Notes: a model not told the origin generated them from the sequence alone. 64,000 nt of DNA from Dinoroseobacter sp049800775 (GCF_049800775.1 NZ_JBNAFR010000003.1:372001-436000); one strand, 5' to 3'. Positions 25,365 to 34,379 are shown, numbered from the stretch's first letter. Program-made: numbers and translations.

Positions 25365-25398
25365 GAAAAACGCCCCGCGCGGTGAGCCCGGGGCGTTT
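25365..25398 (-). terminator. rho-independent terminator of the fdhA-fdhB operon
   Basis: On the minus strand, AAACGCCCCG pairs with CGGGGCGTTT over an 11-base loop and continues into TTTTTC. It lies 25 bases after the fdhB stop and separates that operon from the acyltransferase gene. Confidence 0.85.
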
Positions 25399-25422
25399 CA
25401 TCAGATCGTGATCAGAGGAGCG

Positions 25423-26016
25423 TCAGCCGCCCTTCTGCTCATAGGCCGTGCCCCAGCCCCATGCGCCGGAGCCGAAGCCACGGGCCACCACGCGCTCGCG
25501 GTAGATGCCCGAGACGACGTCGCCGTCACCGGCCAGCAGCGCCTTGGTGGAGCACATCTCGGCGCAGATCGGCAGCTTGCCTTCCGCGACGCGGTTGCGC
25601 CCATACTTGGCGAACTCGGCGGTGGAGTGGGTTTCTTCCGGGCCACCGGCGCAGAAGGTGCACTTGTCCATCTTGCCGCGGGATCCGAAATTGCCCGCTT
25701 GCGGGTACTGCGGCGCGCCAAAGGGGCACGCGTAGAAACAGTAGCCGCAGCCGATGCACAGATCCTTGGAGTGCAGCACCACACCGTCATCGGTCTGGTA
25801 GAAGCAGTCCACAGGGCACACGGCCATGCAGGGCGCGTCGGAACAATGCATGCAGGCCACGGAGATCGACCGTTCGCCGGGCTGACCATCATTGATGGTC
25901 ACCACGCGGCGACGATTGATGCCCCAGGGCACCTCGTGCTCGTTCTTACACGCTGTGACGCAGGCATTACACTCAATGCAGCGTTCAGCGTCGCAAAGGA
26001 ACTTTGCTCTTGCCAT
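25423..26016 (-). CDS. fdh3B: formate dehydrogenase iron-sulfur subunit (FDH3 beta)
   Basis: 197-aa ferredoxin-type subunit carrying four 4Fe-4S clusters: CIECNACVTAC, CMHCSDAPCMAVCP, CIGCGYCFYACP, and CTFC with a later CAEMC. It relays electrons from the catalytic subunit to the cytochrome b subunit in the periplasm. It lacks the C-terminal membrane anchor of E. coli FdnH, as expected for the shorter FDH3 type. It starts 12 bases after the fdhA stop, with AAGGAGAG ahead of the ATG. Confidence 0.93.
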   Translation of the reverse strand: MARAKFLCDAERCIECNACVTACKNEHEVPWGINRRRVVTINDGQPGERSISVACMHCSDAPCMAVCPVDCFYQTDDGVVLHSKDLCIGCGYCFYACPFGAPQYPQAGNFGSRGKMDKCTFCAGGPEETHSTAEFAKYGRNRVAEGKLPICAEMCSTKALLAGDGDVVSGIYRERVVARGFGSGAWGWGTAYEQKGG

Positions 26017-26028
26017 AGGTCGCTCTCC

Positions 26029-29004
26029 TTACGCCGACCAGATTTTGCAGAGAGTGGCTTTCGTCTCTTGCATCTGGGTTACGCTGTCATAGCCATAGGT
26101 TTGGGCGGTGTTGGTGCTTTCCCCAAGGACATAGGGGTCCGCGCCATCGGGGTATTTGGACCGCAGGTCCTCGCCCTCGAGATGCCCGCCGAAGTGGAAG
26201 GGCATGAACGCCACACCGGAGCCGACCCGTTCGGTGACCATGGCCATAACCTTGACCTTGCCGCCCTCGGGGCCTTCGACCCAGACCTGTGCCCCGTCCC
26301 GAATGCCGAGATTGTTGGCATCGCGCGGGTTGATCTCGACGAACATGTCCTGCTGAAGCTCTGCAAGCCAGGGGTTCGACCGGGTCTCGTCACCGCCACC
26401 CTCATACTCGACCAGACGGCCGGAGGTGAGGATGATCGGATAGTCCTTGGAGTAGTCGTTCTTCTGGATCGACGCGTACATGGTGGGCAGACGGTAGAAT
26501 TTCCGGTCCTCATAGGTCGGATAATCCGCCACCAGGTCACGACGGTTGGTGTAGAGCGGCTCGCGGTGAACCGGCACCGGATCCGGGAAGGTCCAGACGA
26601 CCGCACGGGCTTTGGCGTTCCCGAAGGGCGCACACTCATGCTTGATCGCGACCCGCTGGATGCCGCCCGACAGGTCGGTTTTCCAGTTCACCTTGGCCAC
26701 CTTGTCGTCGTAGTCGGACGGGAAGGGCGACATGCCCGCCTCGCCGACTTCGGCGGTGTAGTCGGCAAAGCCTTCGACGCCCGCAGCCTTGGCGATATAC
26801 GCCCGCTCGTTGGGTGTCAGGTCACCATCCCAGCCCAGATCCTTGAGCATCTGATAGGTGAACTCGGGATATCCGTCCTGGATCTCCGAGCCCGCCGAGT
26901 AGACGCCTTCGGCCAGCAGGTTGTCGCCATCCCGCTCGACGCCGAACCGGGCGCGGAAGGTCAGACCCCCCTCGGAAACCGGCTTGGACATGTCATAGAG
27001 GTTCGGGGTGCCCGGATGCTTCATCTCCGGCGTGCCCCAGCATGGCCACGGCATACCGTAGTAATCGCCATCCGCGGGACCACCCACAGCCTGCAGCGTC
27101 GTCTTGTCGAACGTATGCTGGTTGGCCATGTGCAGCTTGATCCGCTCCGGCGACTGGCCCGTGTAGCCCACGGTCCACATGCCTGCGTTGAACTCGCGCG
27201 TGACACTCTCGATGTTCGGCGTGTTCTCGTCGTCCATCTCGATATTGCGGAAGAACCGGTCGGCGAAGCCGAACTTGTTCGCGAAGAGGCCGATGATCTC
27301 GTGATCGGTCTTGGACTCGAAGAGCGGGTCCATGATCTTGTCACGCCACTGGATCGACCGGTTGGATGCGGTGACCGAGCCATAGGTCTCGAACTGCGTG
27401 GCTGCCGGCAGCAGGTACACGCCATCCTCGCGATCATGCAGAACCGCAGAGACCGTCGGGAACGGGTCCACCACGACAAGCATGTCGAGTTTCTCCATCG
27501 CCGTCTTCATCTCTTTCATACGGGTCTGGGAGTTCGGGGCGTGGCCCCAGAGCACCATGGCCCGCACGTTGTTCGGCTGATCCATGTTCTCGGGATCTTC
27601 AAGGATACCGTCGATCCAGCGGGACACCGGAATGCCCGTCAGGTTCATCAGGTTCTTGTCCTTGCCATCGGCCGCCTTGACCGTCTGGAACTGACCCTTG
27701 AGCCAATCGATATCCTCGCCCCAGACCCGTGCCCAATGGGCCCAGGAGCCGGCTGCAAGGCCGTAATAGCCCGGCAGGGTGTGGCTGAGAACGCCGAGAT
27801 CCGTCGCGCCCTGCACGTTGTCATGGCCGCGGAAGATGTTGGTGCCGCCACCGGAGGTGCCCATGTTGCCCAGCGCAAGCTGGAGCACGCAATAGGCACG
27901 GGTGTTGTTGTTACCCGTGGTGTGCTGGGTGCCCCCCATGCACCAGATCACGGTGCCGGGACGGTTATTGGCGAGGGTCCGGGCCACGCGCTGCAGCTGG
28001 CTGCCGGGCACGTCAGTGACACGCTCGACTTCCTCGGGCGTCCACTTGGCCACTTCTTCCTTGATCTGGTCCATCCCCCAGACGCGGGTGCGGATGAACT
28101 CCTTGTCCTCCCAGCCGTTCTCGAAGATGTGCCACAGGATACCCCAGACGAGCGCCACGTCCGAACCGGGACGCATGCGGACATACTCGTCGGCATGGGC
28201 CGCGGTGCGCGTGAAGCGCGGGTCGCAGACGATGACGGGGGCGTTGTTCTGCTCCTTGGCCTTCAAAAGGTGCAACAGCGAGACGGGGTGCGCCTCGGCA
28301 GGGTTGCCGCCGATGATGAAGATGGCCTTGGACTTGTGGATGTCGTTGTAGCTGTTGGTCATGGCGCCGTAGCCCCATGTGTTCGCAACACCCGCAACGG
28401 TGGTGGAGTGACAGATCCGCGCCTGGTGATCCACGTTGTTCGTGCCCCAGTAGGCCGCGAACTTGCGGAACAGGTACGCCTGTTCGTTGTTATGCTTGGC
28501 CGAGCCGAGCCAGTAGACGCTGTCCGGACCGCTTTCGTCCCGGATCTGCATCATGCCGTCGCCGATCTCGTTGATCGCCTGTTCCCAGCTGATGCGCTTC
28601 CACTCACCACCCTCTTTTTTCATCGGGTACTTGAGGCGGCGCTCGCCATGGGCGTGCTCGCGCACCGCGGCGCCCTTGGCGCAGTGGGCCCCGAGGTTGA
28701 ACGGGCTGTCCCATCCGGGTTCCTGACCCGTCCAGACACCGTTCTGCACTTCGGCGATCACGGTACAGCCGACCGAGCAGTGGGTGCAGACGGACTTGAC
28801 GGTCTCGACGGCCCCTTTCACGGCGGTAGCTGCATCTGCTTTCGTTACTGTCCCTCCGGTTGCGCCGATCGCAGCGAGGCCACCAATGGCCAGGCCGGAT
28901 GTGCGCAGGAAGCTACGTCTGTCGACGGTCTTCTCCGCGAGGTTTGACAGGAGCGTCGTCCGCTGGGGGCGTCGCGCAACCCCGTTGGTCTTTTTCCTGA
29001 GCAT
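26029..29004 (-). CDS. fdhA: formate dehydrogenase catalytic subunit (FDH3 alpha, molybdenum/tungsten bis-MGD)
   Basis: 991-aa periplasmic enzyme oxidising formate to CO2. A Tat signal is visible (DRRSFLRTSG, arginines 29-30). A 4Fe-4S cluster is bound by C73, C76, C80 and C108. The active-site residue is cysteine 198 followed by His199 (QARICHSTT), encoded by TGT rather than a selenocysteine TGA. The C-terminal MGD-binding domain includes IILTSGRLVEYEGGGDETRSN and GVAFMPFHFGGH. Start at 29004 chosen for AAGGAG 8 bases upstream; an extra 8-residue start exists. It needs FdhD, MobA and MoeA for its cofactor. Confidence 0.95.
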   Translation of the reverse strand: MLRKKTNGVARRPQRTTLLSNLAEKTVDRRSFLRTSGLAIGGLAAIGATGGTVTKADAATAVKGAVETVKSVCTHCSVGCTVIAEVQNGVWTGQEPGWDSPFNLGAHCAKGAAVREHAHGERRLKYPMKKEGGEWKRISWEQAINEIGDGMMQIRDESGPDSVYWLGSAKHNNEQAYLFRKFAAYWGTNNVDHQARICHSTTVAGVANTWGYGAMTNSYNDIHKSKAIFIIGGNPAEAHPVSLLHLLKAKEQNNAPVIVCDPRFTRTAAHADEYVRMRPGSDVALVWGILWHIFENGWEDKEFIRTRVWGMDQIKEEVAKWTPEEVERVTDVPGSQLQRVARTLANNRPGTVIWCMGGTQHTTGNNNTRAYCVLQLALGNMGTSGGGTNIFRGHDNVQGATDLGVLSHTLPGYYGLAAGSWAHWARVWGEDIDWLKGQFQTVKAADGKDKNLMNLTGIPVSRWIDGILEDPENMDQPNNVRAMVLWGHAPNSQTRMKEMKTAMEKLDMLVVVDPFPTVSAVLHDREDGVYLLPAATQFETYGSVTASNRSIQWRDKIMDPLFESKTDHEIIGLFANKFGFADRFFRNIEMDDENTPNIESVTREFNAGMWTVGYTGQSPERIKLHMANQHTFDKTTLQAVGGPADGDYYGMPWPCWGTPEMKHPGTPNLYDMSKPVSEGGLTFRARFGVERDGDNLLAEGVYSAGSEIQDGYPEFTYQMLKDLGWDGDLTPNERAYIAKAAGVEGFADYTAEVGEAGMSPFPSDYDDKVAKVNWKTDLSGGIQRVAIKHECAPFGNAKARAVVWTFPDPVPVHREPLYTNRRDLVADYPTYEDRKFYRLPTMYASIQKNDYSKDYPIILTSGRLVEYEGGGDETRSNPWLAELQQDMFVEINPRDANNLGIRDGAQVWVEGPEGGKVKVMAMVTERVGSGVAFMPFHFGGHLEGEDLRSKYPDGADPYVLGESTNTAQTYGYDSVTQMQETKATLCKIWSA

Positions 29005-29152
29005 TTTCGTTCTCCTTGCTCGCGCCACGCGGTCTGCACGTGAGCTTGCTTGGGTTGGCTTTGGCTCCAGTCAGTCGGGCGTCACGCAACCAGTCGCTGG
29101 AACGGTTTTTGGCCTCCGACCGAGAAACCCCGGGCGGCAGCAGATGTCGCGC

Positions 29153-29350
29153 CTAGAAGCGCGCGCTGTCGAGATAGGCGCGGGTATGCGCCGTATCGCG
29201 CAGGCCTTCGCCAGCAGCGTCGGGCGTTGCCGCCTCGGCGGCATCGGGCGCGAGCGCCACGGCAGCCGCAGCAGCGGGAACCGAGGTCGACGCGAGCTTC
29301 AGGAAGTCGCGGCGGCTGGCGGTTTCGCCGGCTTTGCTTTGCTTGGACAT
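29153..29350 (-). CDS. small Tat-signal protein of formate dehydrogenase operons
   Basis: 65-aa product that is mostly a Tat signal: TASRRDFLKLASTSVPAAAAAVALAP followed by about 25 residues (TPDAAGEGLRDTAHTRAYLDSARF). This matches the 'formate dehydrogenase region TAT target' family, always found beside FDH genes. It may pair with the TorD chaperone or assist export of the catalytic subunit; its function is not settled. RBS GGAGGAG about 6 bases upstream. Confidence 0.85.
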   Translation of the reverse strand: MSKQSKAGETASRRDFLKLASTSVPAAAAAVALAPDAAEAATPDAAGEGLRDTAHTRAYLDSARF

Positions 29351-29433
29351 GTGTCTCCTCCGTGTGTCCTGGCTGGGGTGACGGCCCCGGCTGGGTGGTC
29401 TGGCTTGGGCAAACGCCCTGGCTGGGAGCCTTG

Positions 29434-30069
29434 TCAGTCGCTTGTCATGCGAAAGGCTTCGGATTCGATGGCCATGAAGGCCTTGCCGGTGGCGCCGACG
29501 GCGGCATAGAGCACCGAGTTCTTGGCAGCCTCGAGATCGGCAAAGAAATGACCGGCCCAGAGGCCGATATGCTTGTTGTAAAACTCTTTCTGTTTCGCCA
29601 CCGGGGCCGGTTCGCCGAAACGCCCGGTGATCAGCCCGGCCATGATCTCCATCATGGAGGCGATGTTGTCCTCGGGTTCGTAAACATTCGGTGCACGGGT
29701 GATCTGCAGCGCCGCCATGTCCCCGCGCAGGGTCGCCAGCGGCTTTTCATTCAGGAACCCGGTCAGGTAGTAGCTCGCATAGGGCAAAAGCTCGCCGCGC
29801 CCGAGCCCGATGAACAGGGCGTTGAACTCGCTCTCGACCGCGCGGGCCGAGGTGACCTTGGCGATCCGCGACAGGGCCCCGATCGCCTGACCGAGCTCGC
29901 TGTCATCCCCCGACAGGCTCGCGGCCTGCTTGAGCAGCGCGGCATTGGGCGGACCCGCCAGCAACACTCCGAGAAAGTCGTAGAGATCCGCGCGCAGCTT
30001 GTCTTCTTCGGCAATCTGCAGGCTCTGGGCAGTGGCGGTCATCGGTGTCCTCTCGGCGTCATCTGTCAT
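29434..30069 (-). CDS. TorD/DmsD-family molybdoenzyme chaperone
   Basis: 211-aa cytosolic helical chaperone that binds Tat signal peptides of molybdoenzymes until cofactor insertion. Typical features are LRADLYDFLGVLLAGPPNAALL near the N terminus and the family's central EFNALFIGLGRGELLPYASYYLTGFLNEKPLATL. Start at 30069 chosen for GAGAGCAAG just ahead; later in-frame ATG also possible. Placed between DUF3306 and the Tat peptide gene, so its client is the formate dehydrogenase. Confidence 0.88.
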   Translation of the reverse strand: MTDDAERTPMTATAQSLQIAEEDKLRADLYDFLGVLLAGPPNAALLKQAASLSGDDSELGQAIGALSRIAKVTSARAVESEFNALFIGLGRGELLPYASYYLTGFLNEKPLATLRGDMAALQITRAPNVYEPEDNIASMMEIMAGLITGRFGEPAPVAKQKEFYNKHIGLWAGHFFADLEAAKNSVLYAAVGATGKAFMAIESEAFRMTSD

Positions 30070-30085
30070 GTCTTGCTCTCTGCGC

Positions 30086-30739
30086 TCACGTATCAAACTG
30101 AAAACGCAGACGCCGCCGCGAGGGCGGTGTTTCTGTCGATGAAGTCACGCCGGGATCCGTGTCTGTCCCGGCAACTGTATCAGCAGGTTCCGAAGGGGCC
30201 TCTGCGACGAAGGTCGTAGATCCGGGCGTTTCGGTCTCGGAATCAGGGGTTTCCGCAGGGATCGCCTGCGACATTTCCACCGGTGGGGGCGCGTCGGCCT
30301 CTGCCTCCGGGTCGATCTCGCCATTGGCGATGGCCTCTTTGCGGGCCATTTCCTCGACATGTCTCAGCATGCCCTTGCCGACCTGATAGGCGGTCTGCAT
30401 GTTTTCGACGACCATCGCGCTATCGGTGAAATCCTCACCGTAATCCAGCAGCCCGTCCACATTGGCCAGAAGCGGGTTGCTCAGCCAAAGCTTGCGCAGG
30501 GCGCGGCGGCGGATCCGGTCCGGCACGGCCGACTGCATGAAGGCCGAGAAGTCATCGCCGGGCTGCAGGGTGTCCGGATCCGGCAGGCCAAGCTCTTGCA
30601 GGACGACCTCATCGGGCTGCTCTTCCATCGCGGCCTTTTCGGCGGCGCGCTCGGAGCGGAGTTCCTCCGCGACCTCGGCCTCGGTCTCGGCGGCAACGCG
30701 GGCCTTGCGCCGCGACCAGAAATCCCCGGTATCGCTCAA
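30086..30739 (-). CDS. DUF3306 protein of formate dehydrogenase operons
   Basis: 217-aa soluble acidic protein with the start MSDTGDFWSRRKARVAAE and the SAFMQSAVPDRIRRRALRKLW / LDGL-DYGEDF block that defines DUF3306, followed by a low-complexity Pro/Thr/Glu-rich tail. Function unknown; in alphaproteobacteria it occurs with DUF3305, TorD and FDH3 genes. Its ATG overlaps the DUF3305 stop by 4 bases. Confidence 0.87.
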   Translation of the reverse strand: MSDTGDFWSRRKARVAAETEAEVAEELRSERAAEKAAMEEQPDEVVLQELGLPDPDTLQPGDDFSAFMQSAVPDRIRRRALRKLWLSNPLLANVDGLLDYGEDFTDSAMVVENMQTAYQVGKGMLRHVEEMARKEAIANGEIDPEAEADAPPPVEMSQAIPAETPDSETETPGSTTFVAEAPSEPADTVAGTDTDPGVTSSTETPPSRRRLRFQFDT

Positions 30740-31302
30740 TGGACCCGCCCGGCCCGGCGGGGCGCGCGGTAGACATCCGAGAGCTGCTGGATCCGGGAAT
30801 CGCCCTTGCCATCCTCGCTCAGGTCGATGCGCTTCTTGTCCCGGCGGCGCTTCACGAAGACCTCGTCCTCGTGATGGGCGCTGATAAAGTCGCGGATCAT
30901 GGCGATCAGGGCAGGCGGGGTCGGAACCCGCTCGACAATCTCTTCGCCGCTATCGGTGTAATCCTGAGCCTCGTAGGGCGAGGCGGTCACGAGCAGCAGG
31001 TCAAGCTCATGCTCGGCCTCGGGATCCTCGGTCGCGCGCATGATCACATAAATCGACGGCTCGTCCACATTCAGGCCGGTCTGATACGCTTCGGTGTCCG
31101 TGCGCCACAGCTCAAGCGGCAGGGTGGCGGCATGATACTCGACACTCTCGCCTTCGCGGCGCATCTCGCGCCAGTCGGCCTCCGGCGCACCGGGCAGCAC
31201 GGCAACAGCGCGCCAGGACCACTTGGCCCACCGGGTGACCCCCGGCACTCGCCGTACAACCACTCCGAGGGGAATGGTGAGCGATCGCTCCGATGTGTCC
31301 AT
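30736..31302 (-). CDS. DUF3305 protein of formate dehydrogenase operons
   Basis: 188-aa protein beginning SLTIPLGVVVRRVPGVTRWAKWSWRAVAVLP, the DUF3305 signature. Body includes PSIYVIMRATED and a basic C-terminal part. Unknown role, strictly linked to FDH operons. Start at 31302 chosen for GGGAGG 4 bases upstream; an extra 29-codon extension in frame lacks such a site. First gene of the leftward operon. Confidence 0.87.
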   Translation of the reverse strand: MDTSERSLTIPLGVVVRRVPGVTRWAKWSWRAVAVLPGAPEADWREMRREGESVEYHAATLPLELWRTDTEAYQTGLNVDEPSIYVIMRATEDPEAEHELDLLLVTASPYEAQDYTDSGEEIVERVPTPPALIAMIRDFISAHHEDEVFVKRRRDKKRIDLSEDGKGDSRIQQLSDVYRAPRRAGRVH

Positions 31303-31656
31303 GAGTCCTCCCGACTCCGAGGGCGTTTTCTTGTTGCGGTTTTTCTGCGCCCTCGCCTCTAGGATGAAACGATTTCGGGGTAACTGCAAAGCAAAAAACC
31401 GGCATCGCGACCTCGCGGAGGTCAGGGCGCGCAGGACTTTGGTCGATGTTTTTGCGCAAGAAACTGGTTTTGCTGGAAAAGATGATTGTTGTATATGGGT
31501 TTAGCGCGCGACGCCGACAGCGGCCTGGCTGCGTGCTGTTTGCATTGTGCAAAGGTCTCGGTCTGATTCGCCTTTACCATCCCGGGAATTCGTGACTTTG
31601 TGAGGCCGTTCGAGCCGCCAAACCGGGCGCGTTCGCGGGAGGAGGGGGAAGGCGGC
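31303..31656. promoter_or_regulatory. divergent control region of the formate dehydrogenase island
   Basis: A 354-base gap between the leftward DUF3305 operon and the rightward ferredoxin gene. A candidate sigma70 promoter for the rightward gene is TTGCTG (31470-31475) - 16 bases - TATATG (31492-31497). Two inverted repeats lie here: GACCT-CGCGG-AGGTC at 31409-31423, and the 15-bp palindrome at 31539-31553. No FNR-type box and no small ORF with a good ribosome site. Confidence 0.45.
31539..31553. promoter_or_regulatory. 15-bp palindrome, possible LysR-type operator
   Basis: TTTGCA-TTG-TGCAAA: perfect 6-base arms around a 3-base centre, with the T-N11-A spacing used by LysR-type regulators. 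It lies about 104 bases upstream of the ferredoxin gene start, downstream of the candidate promoter. Confidence 0.4.
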
Positions 31657-33618
31657 ATGCCCAAGACGCTGTTATTATGCGATTGTCTCGGCACGCAAAC
31701 GGTGGATGCCGATGCGCTCTCCGAGGCGACCGGGATGGCCTGCAGCAAGGTGCATACCGGGCTCTGCATGCATCAGACGGAGGCTCTGGCCACCGCGATT
31801 GCCACCGGTGAGACGGCTGTGGCCTGCGCCCAGGAGACCCAGCTTTTCGAGGAACTGGCCGAGGATCTCGGGGTCGAGGCCCCTCTGACCTTCGATTTGC
31901 GGGACCGTGCAGGCTGGTCTGAGCAGGGCGCGGAGGCTGGCCCCAAGATGGCCGCGCTGGTCGCGGATGCGTTGATCGAAGCCCCGGCGACCCCGGCAGT
32001 GGACATCTCCAGTGCGGGCCAATGTCTGATCCTCGGTCGCCCGGAGGTTGCGCTGGCCGCAGCTGAGCAATTGGCCGAGCATCTGAGTGTCACGGTCCTG
32101 CTGGAGACGGCTGAGGATCTGCCGCTGCATCGGGGCTTTGATGTTGTCGTTGGCAAGCTGCGCAGTGCGACGGGCTCGCTGGGTCAGTTCGCGATCACGC
32201 TGGATGCCCTTCAACAGGTGCAGCCGGGCGGGCGCGGGGCCTTTGCCCTGACGCCACCGCAAGACGGGGCGCGCACCGAGTGCGATCTGGTCCTCGATTT
32301 GCGCGGCGGCGCGTCGCTCTTTCCTGCACCGGAAAAGCGCGACGGCTATCTGCGCGCGGATCCGGGTGCGCCGAACCTGGTGGCGGGGGCCGTGCTGGCC
32401 GCAAGCCACATGGTCGGAACCTACGAAAAGCCGCTCCATGTCGGGCTGAGCCAACCGCTCTGCGCCCATTCCCGTGCCGGGCAGGAGGCGTGCCGCAACT
32501 GTCTCGACATTTGCCCCACGGGCGCAATCAGCCCGGATGGCGATCACGTCACCATTGATCCGATGATCTGCGCGGGCTGCGGGGCCTGTGCCGCGCTCTG
32601 CCCCTCCGGCGCGATCACGGCGCAGGATCCGCCGGTGCCGTACCTAATGCGGCGCGTGGGGGCGATGGTGCAGGCCTATACCAAAGCGGGCGGAACCGCG
32701 CCGCGGCTTCTGGTCCATGATGCCGGGCACGGGGCCGAGATGATCGCGCTCTCGGCGCGGTTCGGACGCGGGTTGCCTGCGGATGTGATCCCGATGTCGC
32801 TGGAAAAGGTGTCAGGCTTTGGCCATGCCGAAGCGCTCGGTGCGCTGGCCAGCGGTTTTGCGGCGGTCGATGTCCTGATCGCGCCGACGACCGAGCGCGA
32901 GGCGCTGGATCGCGAGGTGGCGCTGGCCAATGCGCTGAGCGACACCTCGCGGATGGGGCTGATCGATGTGGCCGATCCCGATGCGTTGTCCGATCACCTC
33001 TATGGCGCCGATGTCGCCCCCAACGCGGTCCAGCCGGTGCTGCCCATGGGCGACCGGCGGCAGATCACGCGGCTCGCAGCCAAGGCCCTGCATGGATCCG
33101 AGAGTGATGCGGTCCTGTCCCTGCCGGAAAACGCACCTTACGGGGCCGTGCTGGTCGATACCAACAGCTGCACCCTGTGCCTGTCTTGTGTCTCGCTCTG
33201 CCCCTCGGGGGCGCTGACGGACAATCCGGACATGCCGCAGCTCAAGTTTCAGGAGGATGCCTGCCTGCAATGCGGTCTCTGCGCCGATATCTGTCCGGAA
33301 AAGGCGATCGCGTTGGAGCCGCAGTTCAATCTGGGCGACAGCGCCCTGAGCGAAGTGGTCAAGCATGAAGAAGAGCCCGCCGCCTGCATCGAATGCGGTG
33401 CGCTGTTCGGGGTGAAATCGACCATCGAGAAGATCGTCGAAAAGCTCGAGGGCAAGCACCACATGTTCGCCAATTCAGACGCCGCAAAGATGATCCGGAT
33501 GTGCGACGACTGCCGGGTCAATGCCCAGTTCCACAGTCAGAACAATCCCTTCGCGGGCAATGAACGCCCCAAGCCCCGGACCACGGCGGACTATTACAGC
33601 GACCGCAAGGATCACTGA
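31657..33618 (+). CDS. multi-cluster 4Fe-4S ferredoxin-like protein of the formate dehydrogenase island
   Basis: 653-aa cytosolic protein. The first ~300 residues lack clusters and include an NAD/FAD-pocket-like stretch (GQCLILGRPEVALAAAEQLA). Then come four ferredoxin-type cysteine sets: CRNCLDICP, CAGCGACAALCP, CTLCLSCVSLCP and CLQCGLCADICP. A final CIECG and CDDC pair near the C terminus may hold another metal site. It is divergent to the DUF3305 operon and followed by the TupA-cytochrome fusion. It is likely an electron carrier for cytosolic sulfur/cofactor chemistry or FDH maturation; no exact family named. Confidence 0.8.
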   Translation: MPKTLLLCDCLGTQTVDADALSEATGMACSKVHTGLCMHQTEALATAIATGETAVACAQETQLFEELAEDLGVEAPLTFDLRDRAGWSEQGAEAGPKMAALVADALIEAPATPAVDISSAGQCLILGRPEVALAAAEQLAEHLSVTVLLETAEDLPLHRGFDVVVGKLRSATGSLGQFAITLDALQQVQPGGRGAFALTPPQDGARTECDLVLDLRGGASLFPAPEKRDGYLRADPGAPNLVAGAVLAASHMVGTYEKPLHVGLSQPLCAHSRAGQEACRNCLDICPTGAISPDGDHVTIDPMICAGCGACAALCPSGAITAQDPPVPYLMRRVGAMVQAYTKAGGTAPRLLVHDAGHGAEMIALSARFGRGLPADVIPMSLEKVSGFGHAEALGALASGFAAVDVLIAPTTEREALDREVALANALSDTSRMGLIDVADPDALSDHLYGADVAPNAVQPVLPMGDRRQITRLAAKALHGSESDAVLSLPENAPYGAVLVDTNSCTLCLSCVSLCPSGALTDNPDMPQLKFQEDACLQCGLCADICPEKAIALEPQFNLGDSALSEVVKHEEEPAACIECGALFGVKSTIEKIVEKLEGKHHMFANSDAAKMIRMCDDCRVNAQFHSQNNPFAGNERPKPRTTADYYSDRKDH

Positions 33619-34379
33619 TGCCGGATCGGAGCCCCCAGATCGGCTGGCGCCATGGTGGCGACATAAGCCAGGATCTCGTCGAGTTCCTCGAGGGTCATGC
33701 TCAGCGGGTGGATCGGCGAGGGCAGGCCCGGATCGAAGGGCGCGGTGACCTCCGCGATCTGGGTGAAGGCCGGGTGCGGGTTGAGGACGTAGAAGGTCTC
33801 GAACCGCTCCTGCCAGTTGGGGAAGCTCCGCAGGAGGCCGAAGGACGGCGTGGAGCCGATGCTGTTATGGCGGTTTTGCGGCCCGATCACGTGGCAGCGC
33901 CCGCAATGGACCAGCGACAGGCTGATCCCCTCGGTGGTGTCGCGGCTCAGATCACGGGCCACGGCCTCGACCGGGCGGTCCGCGGCGGCGGTGAACCCCG
34001 CGCGCCCCTCGGGCGCAAAGCTCGCAATCGTGCGCTTGCCGACATCGGAGGTCAGCCAATCCGCGAACCGCGCCGCATGGGCGTCGCCTTCGGGGACCGT
34101 CAGCGACCAGGTCTCATCGCCCGAGGCGATCACGTCCTGCGCGCCCGCCGCCCCGCCGGGCACAAGCTGCGCTGCGCCCGTCTCGGCGGTCTCGGACAGG
34201 GTCACGCGGGTGTTGGTTTTCATGGAAAACCGCGGCAGCAGAAACTTGATCAGACCGGCCTCGACCAGTGCCGGATCCGCATGGAGCGTGAACCGCTTCT
34301 CTTGGGCGCTGGCGCTTGCCGCCGCCCCAACTATCCAGAACAAAAGCACAAAACACCGTGCTTGTGTGCGGGTCAGCAT
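33612..34379 (-). CDS. cytochrome c with a shortened TupA-like N-terminal domain
   Basis: 255-aa periplasmic protein with signal peptide (VLLFWIVGAAASASAQ). Residues ~28-135 look like a much shortened tungstate/molybdate-binding protein: the early HADPALVEAGLIKFLLPRF resembles the first TupA strand and helix, and FADWLTSDVGKRTIASFAPEG resembles its last helix. The middle, including most of the oxyanion pocket, is absent. A cytochrome c domain follows with C159-G-R-C162-H163 and a likely distal Met in HPLSMTLEELDEIL. Convergent with the ferredoxin gene (7-base overlap). It may be a redox partner of formate dehydrogenase; metal binding is unproven. Confidence 0.75.
   Translation of the reverse strand: MLTRTQARCFVLLFWIVGAAASASAQEKRFTLHADPALVEAGLIKFLLPRFSMKTNTRVTLSETAETGAAQLVPGGAAGAQDVIASGDETWSLTVPEGDAHAARFADWLTSDVGKRTIASFAPEGRAGFTAAADRPVEAVARDLSRDTTEGISLSLVHCGRCHVIGPQNRHNSIGSTPSFGLLRSFPNWQERFETFYVLNPHPAFTQIAEVTAPFDPGLPSPIHPLSMTLEELDEILAYVATMAPADLGAPIRHQ

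Noticed and set aside
28400..28440. Possible selenocysteine in the formate dehydrogenase active site
   Set aside because: The codon at residue 198 is TGT (cysteine), not TGA, and no SECIS-like hairpin is needed for the frame.
25282..28947. A very long open frame on the plus strand across the formate dehydrogenase genes
   Set aside because: It is antisense to fdhA and fdhB, has no ribosome site and a His/Arg/Gly-rich composition typical of third-codon G/C bias shadows.
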